From Isotricha intestinalis (Eukaryota; Ciliophora; Litostomatea; Vestibuliferida; Isotrichidae), in NCBI GenBank assembly GCA_023807065.1, contig JAJJLU010000348.1, positions 1 through 64,000 of the forward strand: a stretch of DNA of 64,000 bases. Direction: 5' to 3'. The notes beneath the pieces were generated by a model that was not told the origin of the DNA, searched no databases, and was given only the letters and a program-made list of their open reading frames with translations. Numbering within the stretch: position 1 is the first letter of the stretch; each line of letters starts with the position of its first letter. Below are positions 57,170 to 64,000 of the stretch, piece by piece. Both the position numbers and the translations under genes were made by a program.

Positions 57170-59491
57170 TTAAGTATTAGTATTTATTAGTTCATTTCCT
57201 ATCATTCCTTTTAAATTTCGTATTAATTCTTCAACTGTTTTAATGTATTTTTTTCTGTTTCCTTTAAAAGCACTTTTTAATAATTCTTCTTCCCAAATTA
57301 AATCTTCTTCTTTTCTAGGATGATTAACTAAAGTCATTAAATTATCATATAATAAATTTAAATCTTTTTCAAATTTATTTTTTCCATTATCAACTTTATC
57401 ATCTTTTTTATTATTATCTACATAATTATCATTTTCAATTGAATAAAAAGGTTTATTTGCTAAAGCTTTAAATAAAGCTAATTGGGTTTCTCTTTTTAAA
57501 AAAGTTTTTTTTAAACTTTCAAAACTTTGAACATAATCTAATATAGTAATAAAATCAGTATCATTTCTTAAACTCTTTAAAGCATTTTCAAAAACTTTTT
57601 TTTTATTTTTTAAATCTTCAGAAAGACAACAAAAACAATATTTTAATAACCATGATTCTCCTAATGAAAAATGTAATCCACTATAAACTTTATTAATATA
57701 TATTGCATATACTAATTTTGCTATGTTATATTTTGCTTTTTCTTTATCTTCATTTTTTTCTAAAGATATATTACTTGAATCTATATTATCTTCTTTTTTA
57801 TTTGTGTTTATTTCAACATTAGAATTTTCATTTTTTTTCCCTTCCTTTTCTTTTTCTTTTTCATTTTCATTTTCATTTTCTTTTTTTGTTTCATTTTGTT
57901 TGTAATATTTATTTTTTGTTTCTTGTAATTCATTTTTTTTACTTTGGAAAAAATGAATAAAAATTTTTTCTTTTTCATTAACATACATATTTTTTTTTAT
58001 ATTATTTATTTTTTCTTCTTCATTTTTTTTCTTTTCTTTTTCTTTTTTTTCCTTTTCTTTTTCTTCTTCAAATTCTTTGCTAGTAAAACTATTTTCATAT
58101 TCCTCTTCTTCAATCGTTTCTTTCTTTTTTTTTTCTTCTAATTGTTTTTGTTCAAATTCTTTTATCTCTTCAACATTTTTTTCAAATTCATTTAATTTAT
58201 CTAAAAAATCTTCAAATTCCATTTCAGTTTTATCATTATATTTAGGATCAACAACATCATAGAAATCATTAATTAAACTTTCTTCATATTCATAAACATT
58301 TCCAATTAAAAATAAAATAAAACCAAGAATTAAAATAAATTTACAAAGTCCTCCAATTTGACCAATAATTTCAAATATAGTTATATATGTTCTTTCATAA
58401 TTATCTATAGTATCACTAGATTTAATACTTATTGAAAGAATTTCAGTTCCATTTAATTCATCTGGACTATGAGTATATTTTTCACTGTTAAAAGATACAA
58501 AAGTTTCTGATTCATTATTTCCGCCTAAATATTTTGGAATAACACTTTTAAAAGAAGATAATTTATTAATTTGAAAATAAGCATTTAATTTTGTTGACAT
58601 TTCATAACTTAATGAAGAATATTTCCAATCAACTACTCTTGTTATTGGCTGATTTTTGTTTGTTTGATTAAACAAAGATTCAACATATAAAAAATATATA
58701 TTATATTTTGGAATTAAACTTTTAATTATGTCATCTGATACACATTCTATTGGAACTTTATTATTTTCTGGTTCTGTATCAACATATATTTCTTCTTTTG
58801 TTGTATTATTTAAAATCCCACCAACTGAATTTTTTAAATTATTATAAGCAGTATAATTTTCAAGTGAATGATTATAATATTTATCATTTTCACATAAATT
58901 TGCAGATATTTTAACATATTTATAGTTATCATGTACTTCATCTTGAGATAATTCAAAAGGACTGTAAATACAATAAACTTCACTTAAATCATATAATTCA
59001 TACATTGATTCACTTACATGAGGAACTCTTTTACATTTTGAATAAAATAGTTCTTTTGGTTTTCCTTCAATGTAATTGTATACATTTACTGAAAATATAG
59101 AAGCATTTATATTAACCCATTTATTCTCATATTTAATTCCAAACATAATTTGTTGAAAACCTTGATCTGTTTTTTCTCCAAATAAACTTGGTAATTTTTC
59201 CAAAAAAGTATATTCTTTTTTATCAATATACTTACTATTTTCATCAATTTCATCAAAAAAACCAATATAATCTGGAACTAAAGTAAATGAAGGTGGAGGA
59301 TTTAAACTTTCTGGAACATTTAAAACTGTTGGTTGATTCATTTTTGTTATATCTATTATAAAGAGAATCAAATATACTATTATTATTATTATCACAAAAA
59401 ATGATACACATAATCCACAATTTGTTGAAAAGTTAAAATGATCTTTGTATTTAAAACGAATTGGTTGTCCATACATATCAAGGTATTTCAT
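57170..59491 (-). CDS. Two-TM protein with large extracytoplasmic domain, unknown family
   Basis: This is a 773-residue protein. The N-terminus reads MKYLDMYGQPIRFKYKDH and runs into a first membrane helix at about 30-50 (CVSFFVIIIIIVYLILFII). A beta-rich domain at about 60-375 contains several Cys and potential N-glycosylation sites. A second membrane segment at about 385-410 (IGQIGGLCKFILILGFILFL) is followed by a long Lys/Glu-rich cytoplasmic tail and a helical C-terminal domain. The DxYGxP start and the GG-x-C-K-F segment recall a large family of putative transmembrane proteins in ciliates. I am recalling that from memory and no function is known to me. It may be a receptor-like or adhesion protein. 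The gene ends TAA. Confidence 0.8.
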   Translation of the reverse strand: MKYLDMYGQPIRFKYKDHFNFSTNCGLCVSFFVIIIIIVYLILFIIDITKMNQPTVLNVPESLNPPPSFTLVPDYIGFFDEIDENSKYIDKKEYTFLEKLPSLFGEKTDQGFQQIMFGIKYENKWVNINASIFSVNVYNYIEGKPKELFYSKCKRVPHVSESMYELYDLSEVYCIYSPFELSQDEVHDNYKYVKISANLCENDKYYNHSLENYTAYNNLKNSVGGILNNTTKEEIYVDTEPENNKVPIECVSDDIIKSLIPKYNIYFLYVESLFNQTNKNQPITRVVDWKYSSLSYEMSTKLNAYFQINKLSSFKSVIPKYLGGNNESETFVSFNSEKYTHSPDELNGTEILSISIKSSDTIDNYERTYITIFEIIGQIGGLCKFILILGFILFLIGNVYEYEESLINDFYDVVDPKYNDKTEMEFEDFLDKLNEFEKNVEEIKEFEQKQLEEKKKKETIEEEEYENSFTSKEFEEEKEKEKKEKEKKKNEEEKINNIKKNMYVNEKEKIFIHFFQSKKNELQETKNKYYKQNETKKENENENEKEKEKEGKKNENSNVEINTNKKEDNIDSSNISLEKNEDKEKAKYNIAKLVYAIYINKVYSGLHFSLGESWLLKYCFCCLSEDLKNKKKVFENALKSLRNDTDFITILDYVQSFESLKKTFLKRETQLALFKALANKPFYSIENDNYVDNNKKDDKVDNGKNKFEKDLNLLYDNLMTLVNHPRKEEDLIWEEELLKSAFKGNRKKYIKTVEELIRNLKGMIGNELINTNT

Positions 59492-59565
59492 TTTTTTTTT
59501 TTAATTTTTGTATAATTTATTTTTTATATTTTCAAAATTTTATTTTTTGTGCTTTTTTATTTTAA

Positions 59566-59772
59566 ATGGATAATGAAAATAACTTTGATAATGAAAAAAA
59601 GAAAGAATTAGATATTGAAAAATTGAAAAAATTATCTGATGTTAAAAATGAAATTTTTAGGAAATATGATTTAATTATGAAATTATATAATATTTATGAT
59701 AATGATATTGATAATGGAAATGGAATGTTAAATGATATTAAAAATTATATGAAATCAAATAAAAAATCATAA
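59566..59772 (+). CDS. Small charged protein, unknown
   Basis: This 68-residue reading frame is rich in Asp, Asn and Lys with a helix-like centre (DIEKLKKLSDVKNEIFRKYD, LIMKLYNIYDND). It starts 74 bp from the divergent membrane-protein gene in an AT-rich leader and ends with TAA, and the composition is coding-like. I know no homologue. It could be a small helical partner protein or the first exon of a decayed gene, since coding-like sequence also appears further downstream. Confidence 0.5.
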   Translation: MDNENNFDNEKKKELDIEKLKKLSDVKNEIFRKYDLIMKLYNIYDNDIDNGNGMLNDIKNYMKSNKKS

Positions 59773-60467
59773 ATTATTTAAATTTTTATATAATTGTTTA
59801 TTTTTTATAGAATTTTCCTTAAAATAATTGACTATAATACTTTTAAACATTTAAATTTTCTATTAATCAATTTAATTCTTGAATTTACATCTTTTCAAAT
59901 ATTTACTCTATTTAATTTTTTTGAAAAAAAGTTCATTATTTTTATTATTACCATTAATATCATTTAAAGAATGACAAACAAGTAAAAAATATTTAATTTA
60001 ATTTTAATTTCAATAATTTATTTCTTTATTTATATTGCAATTTTATTATCATTAAATTATTACTCTAACTGATGAATTTCTTTGACTTAATTTTTGAGAA
60101 TAGTATTTTTGATTTAAGAAAGCTTGATGTTTATAAGAAGAGTCTGACAGAAAAAAATATTTTATGTAATATTGATGTCTATATTTTAGGGGTTATTTTT
60201 TTTTTATAAGAAATAAATACCAACTTTTGAAGAAATTTAGTATTTTTATTTCCAAACAATAATAGATAAAGATTATTCCATTATTTCTTTTGATTTATCA
60301 AGGTGATATAATCAATATTTGATAGTAGATTTTTTGATGTAAATATCTTTGTTTAAATATCAATCAATATTTTTCTTTTTAAGAAATTATTGAAATGCTT
60401 TCCTAAAAATAAAATAAAAAAATTCAATTAAAAAAATAATAAAAAATTCCATTATATTAATAAAAAA
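59773..60467. other. Spacer with a short coding-like relic
   Basis: No intact gene is present. Around 60070-60210 the plus strand reads MNFFDLIFENSIFDLRKLDV and onward for about 45 codons before TAA. This may be a remnant. The remainder is AT-rich with no repeat or RNA signal. Confidence 0.4.
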
Positions 60468-61874
60468 ATGAATACAGAAGATATCAAACCACCAGAAGAA
60501 AATAAAGAAGAATCAAAAATGTCGAATGAACAAAAAAATGAAGAAAAAAAAGAAGAAAATGAAAAACCAAAAGAATTAACTCAATTAGATTTATTTAACA
60601 AACTATTATTAATAATAAAAAATTTCTTAACAGAACATACAGTTTATGAAGCAATACCAGGAAATATGAAAATATTAATTTTTAACAGTGAATTAAATTT
60701 TTTAGAAACAATATATGCAATGGTAAAAGAAGATATATATTGTGCTTTAGTCTATGATTCTCTTTATAAAAATTTTATAGGAATAATTACAATAAGGGAT
60801 ATTATGGAATTAATTAAATTTATAAATGATAGAATAAAAAAATATAATGGAATAATAGTAAATACAAATTTCTTTATAAAAGAAATTTTTTCAAAAAATG
60901 AAGTTCAATTAAATTCTCTTTCTTCAATTAAAGAAAATGAAGAAATTAAACCAGTTAAAAAAAAAAGTTTTGGTTCATTTGATAGAATAAATGAATTAGA
61001 TGAAGAAGAAGGAAGTGATTCTTCTTTTGAAGGGGAAATAAAAGAAAAGCCACAATCAAGTTCTTTAAAACAAGGAGTTGATTTTTTCAAATCATTAAAT
61101 TTAATTTCAATTAATGATTTTTATAGAACTGTAAGAGGAATTCCAATTCATAGATTAATAAATAAAGCTAAATTACTTTCTGTTAGTTTAGATAATAATT
61201 TATTTGATTGTGCTAAATTAATTAAAGAAAAAAAAACTCATAGAATTATTATTGAAGAAACTAAAGAAAAACAAAGTGAAATTCATCAATCTAATAATAA
61301 TTTACTAAATATAAAAAATACAAATTATATTAAAAATTATACTGGGTTTATTACTTATGAAACTATGTTTGATTTTTTTATTCAAAATTATTACGGTGAT
61401 ATGAAAGAATTTAAATGCTTATTAAATGATATTATTGATGTAACTTCTATTGCAAATAAATTAACTTACAAATTTGATAAAAATGAAAAAGTTTTTGTCG
61501 TTTTTGAGCAATGTTTTTTAACTAAATTATCTATTATGCCTATTTATGATTCTAGTAACAATAATGAAATTTTTGGTTATTTATTTTTAAAAGATTTAGT
61601 TTATTTTTTTATGAAAGTTGGTATTTTCTTTTCTTTAGATGATTCAGTTGAAAATTTTTTAATTAAATTATATGAAGGAATTGATGAAGAAAAGCCTTTA
61701 GGAAAAGAAAGAGTTAAATATATTAATATTAAAAAAGAAAAATACACTATGAAACAGATTTTTGAATTACTTAATGCAAGTCCTGAGAAAAAAATAATTG
61801 TTAATACTGGAGATGATTTAAGTTTAATAACCTTATCAAATATTTTCAGATGTATTTTTAATCTAAAAGAGTAA
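60468..61874 (+). CDS. AMPK/SNF1 gamma subunit (CBS domain protein)
   Basis: This 468-residue protein has four CBS-type units. The first is diagnostic of AMPK gamma: FLTEHTVYEAIPGNMKILIF, then LNFLETIYAMVKEDIYCALV, then FIGIITIRDIMELIKF. That corresponds to the family order hxCYDLIP / F...AF.AL / GMLTITDFI. Later units give IPIHRLINKAKLLSVS, VFEQCFLTKLSIMPIYDS and the closing IIVNTGDDLSLITLSNIFR. AMPK gamma senses AMP/ATP and controls an energy-sensing kinase. The N-terminus is short and Glu/Lys-rich, and an insertion of about 70 residues (about 150-215) separates CBS1 and CBS2. Alpha and beta subunits are not in this window. Confidence 0.87.
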   Translation: MNTEDIKPPEENKEESKMSNEQKNEEKKEENEKPKELTQLDLFNKLLLIIKNFLTEHTVYEAIPGNMKILIFNSELNFLETIYAMVKEDIYCALVYDSLYKNFIGIITIRDIMELIKFINDRIKKYNGIIVNTNFFIKEIFSKNEVQLNSLSSIKENEEIKPVKKKSFGSFDRINELDEEEGSDSSFEGEIKEKPQSSSLKQGVDFFKSLNLISINDFYRTVRGIPIHRLINKAKLLSVSLDNNLFDCAKLIKEKKTHRIIIEETKEKQSEIHQSNNNLLNIKNTNYIKNYTGFITYETMFDFFIQNYYGDMKEFKCLLNDIIDVTSIANKLTYKFDKNEKVFVVFEQCFLTKLSIMPIYDSSNNNEIFGYLFLKDLVYFFMKVGIFFSLDDSVENFLIKLYEGIDEEKPLGKERVKYINIKKEKYTMKQIFELLNASPEKKIIVNTGDDLSLITLSNIFRCIFNLKE

Positions 61875-63069
61875 GGAAAAAATATTATTTAAATAAATAT
61901 TAAATAAATAAATAATTTTGGAGTTAAGTAATAATTTTATTGGAGTATTTAAAAAAAACTTTATAAAAATTTATTTTTCTTTTGAAATAAATCAAAAAAA
62001 ATTAAAAAATTCCGAATCCATAATTGTTTCTAATGAAAAAAAAGCCAATTAAACAAACAATAAATTCTAAACGTATAATAAAAAGCAAATTTTCCATATG
62101 AAAAATGAAACAAAATTAAAACATCCATCACCCAAAATTCTAAGAATTCAATTTCTTGTAAACTATTAAAATAACAATTACAGTAATAAATTAATGATAT
62201 TCATATTATTTAATTCAGGTAATAGATATTTAATTTTCTTAAAATTTCTAAAGAAGAATTTTTAAATGTAGAGGATAAAATAAAATAAGAATCAAATATA
62301 AATTGGATGAACAAAAAATTTAAAAACATATAACAATAAAATATGAAAAAAATATAATGATAATAGACGATTTACTAATCATTAAAAATTTTCAATAATT
62401 CAATTTATCAATATTTATTTATGATATGTGTTTTTTTTGATATTAATTTAATATTTTGAATATTAATTAAAAAGGAAAAATATTTAATTAAAAATTAATA
62501 TCAATAAAATTTCAGGTTTAGGAAAGTTAATGAAAATATATTTTAACTAGAAGTGGTGATATAAATATTGAAATTTAGGATATTAAAAAAAAAACTTGGT
62601 TATTTCTTTTAAAAAAATAATTCTAAATTTCAACAAATTAATAAGATAGTTATGACAATAATTCTGTAAATTTGGTTTAATAATAATGGTTTTGTTTTTT
62701 AATATTATTGAAAATTAGGTATTTCCTTTTTTGAAAATTTACATGAAGGAAATTCTTTTTGTTTATTTGAATATTTTAATCCTAATGAAATGGAAATCCA
62801 AAAGACTAATATTAATTCAGATACTAAAATTCTTTTGTTTATAGGATGGTATTATTAAATGAAAGAATTTTTTTAATTTTGTGCATACTAATATAATAAT
62901 TAATTTTTATTGATTTCAGTTCTTTATTTATCTTTTATTTTTTGAAAATTTTATGAAGATTTTTTCAAAATATTTTTTTAAATTTTTTTTATGATTTTTT
63001 ATTATTTTATTTTGACTTAATATAATTTAATTTATGTAAAATATATTAAAAATTAATAAAAAAAAAGAA
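61875..63069 (+). pseudogene. Long spacer with stop-rich coding-like relic
   Basis: No intact gene is present. From about 62090 to 62410 one plus-strand frame is protein-like without frameshift but has about 17 TAA/TAG/TGA codons. Clean stretches include TSITQNSKNSISCKLL and IFNFLKISKEEFLNVEDKIK. A second patch at about 62735-62860 reads HEGNSFCLFEYFNPNEMEI before stops. The stop density is not lower than expected for such AT-rich DNA, so the relic reading rests on the quality of the sense codons only. Confidence 0.35.
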
Positions 63070-64000
63070 ATGTCATTTCTTTTAACAAAATCTCCAGTTT
63101 TAGGAAGTGTTGAACATTATAATGATATATTAAATAATCTTCCTATAGGAATTGTTGTCTTGACTCAAGAATTTCAATTTGAATCAAACGAATATATCAT
63201 TTCAAATTCAAATCAAATTGGAAGAAAATTATTATCAATTCCAAAAGATAATAATATAAAAAAATTTATAAAATCTTTAAACGATTATCAAGAATTTTCA
63301 TTTTCTCAAAATAAGAAAGAAACTTCCCTTTATGAGCATATTTTTTTAACAAAAGAATCAAGTAATAAAACTTTTATTCATAATAATGATATATTATATA
63401 TAAAAGTAAGAAGAAATAAATTTAATATTTATATTTTAATTGATAATTATGAAGATGAAAGAAAAAATATACAAAATCAATATGTTAAAAATATTGGATA
63501 TCAATATTTATTAACTTTATATCATGAAATAAATAATCCAGTTAATAGTTTATTATCAACAGTAAATGAAATTCCAGGGAATTTTAATTCTAATTCTACA
63601 AAAAGAATTGAACTTCTCGTTTATCTTATAAGATTTTTTTTAAAGAATTTTATTTTATATTTTCAAATATCTTCATTAAACGTGAAAGATAAATTTAACT
63701 TAAATTCAACAATAAATTTAGAATCAATATTTGCTAGAATATCAGAAAAATTTTCAATGTTATTTGAATATAAGAGAATAACTCAAATTGAAAATATATC
63801 TCTTCTTTCAAATAAATGTGCAAATTTAGATTACTTTTATTTTAAAAATTTAATTAAAATGATATATTTATATTTTTATAAAAGAATTCCAAAAGAAGGA
63901 AAATTTTTAGTTAATGCAGAAAATACTAATGAAAACAATTCAATAAAAATAACATTTTCAAACAAAAAAATAAATGAAAGAACAAGAAGTTATTCAAATG
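63070..64000 (+). CDS. Sensor histidine kinase-like protein, partial (runs off the window)
   Basis: The reading frame starts at 63070 and stays open to the end of the window (310 codons visible). Residues about 15-130 look like a divergent PAS-type sensor region (NNLPIGIVVLTQEFQFESN, then YIKVRRNKFNIYILIDN). Residues 148-170 carry an H-box, TLYHEINNPVNSLLSTVNE, with the phosphoacceptor His at 152 in the HEINNP motif of HisKA domains. A second long helix follows, as in a DHp dimer. The visible end (about 290-310) should be entering the ATP-binding domain, but its N-box is not yet reached. Hybrid histidine kinases are known in several protist groups including ciliates. Whether a receiver domain follows cannot be seen. 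Confidence 0.8.
   Translation, partial: MSFLLTKSPVLGSVEHYNDILNNLPIGIVVLTQEFQFESNEYIISNSNQIGRKLLSIPKDNNIKKFIKSLNDYQEFSFSQNKKETSLYEHIFLTKESSNKTFIHNNDILYIKVRRNKFNIYILIDNYEDERKNIQNQYVKNIGYQYLLTLYHEINNPVNSLLSTVNEIPGNFNSNSTKRIELLVYLIRFFLKNFILYFQISSLNVKDKFNLNSTINLESIFARISEKFSMLFEYKRITQIENISLLSNKCANLDYFYFKNLIKMIYLYFYKRIPKEGKFLVNAENTNENNSIKITFSNKKINERTRSYSN

Noticed and set aside
1..64000. Genome-wide reassigned code (TAA/TAG as Gln, TGA as Trp)
   Set aside because: All recognisable conserved genes are free of in-frame stops, end at homologous positions with TAA, TAG or TGA, and use CAA/CAG for Gln and TGG for Trp. Only spacer relics would need reassignment.

Overview
This window looks like the left end of a macronuclear chromosome from a ciliate that uses the standard genetic code. 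It opens with a C-rich telomere (a partial unit plus four CCCCAAT heptamers, positions 1-34). The DNA is extremely AT-rich, genes are dense on both strands, and spacers are even richer in AT. Proteins are rich in Asn, Lys, Ile and Glu. TAA, TAG and TGA all end genes and glutamine is CAA/CAG, so the reassigned codes of many ciliates do not apply. Ciliary genes (RIB43A-like, a PG-rich STPGR repeat protein) show a flagellated or ciliated cell. The heptamer, the AT content and the standard code make me think of litostome/rumen ciliates, but that placement is from memory and unverified.

Layout. 1-1451: telomere and subtelomere. 1452-11297 (minus): PX-WD40 protein, RIB43A-like protein, giant ubiquitin protease, two-TM protein. 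12192-12429: Sec61 gamma, split by a 28-nt intron. 12757-20000: SANT protein, N-rich coiled coil, YIPF6, ALG8, NOB1. 20036-22766: pseudokinase plus B-box gene whose 3' third is the outstanding feature of the window. 23761-34844: unknown N-rich protein, FCP1/SCP-type phosphatase, PDI, UBTD-like protein, Nup98-like nucleoporin, coiled coil. 35131-44411: STPGR ciliary protein, TLDc protein, otubain-like protein lacking its catalytic residues, B-box/WD40 protein, unknown basic protein. 45885-49344: SKP1-like gene and a large unknown. 50984-54374: atypical TBC protein and coiled coil. 55541-61874: MetAP2 (split by a 39-nt intron), a membrane protein, a small ORF, AMPK gamma. 63070-end: histidine-kinase-like gene running off the window.

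Main discovery. From 21202 to 22733 the sequence is an array of about 54 GT...AG intron-like units (20-37 nt, mean about 25 nt). They are separated almost everywhere by exactly 3 nt (50 triplets, two hexamers, one single nucleotide). The units look like the two introns that protein homology supports elsewhere in the window (Sec61 gamma and MetAP2). Joined together, the triplets are stop-free in only one phase. That phase is the one set by the upstream pseudokinase/B-box exon, and it encodes a Gly/Tyr/Lys/Cys-rich tail with C-x2-C motifs before a normal last exon. This would be a gene tail with nearly every codon on its own micro-exon. Six units carry one-base-altered donors (AT, GA or TT instead of GT).

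A second theme is that long spacers hold protein-like reading frames broken by stops, mostly where CAA, CGA or TGG codons would be expected. I read these tentatively as decayed genes. Several regulatory enzymes here (kinase, otubain, TBC) have lost canonical catalytic residues.
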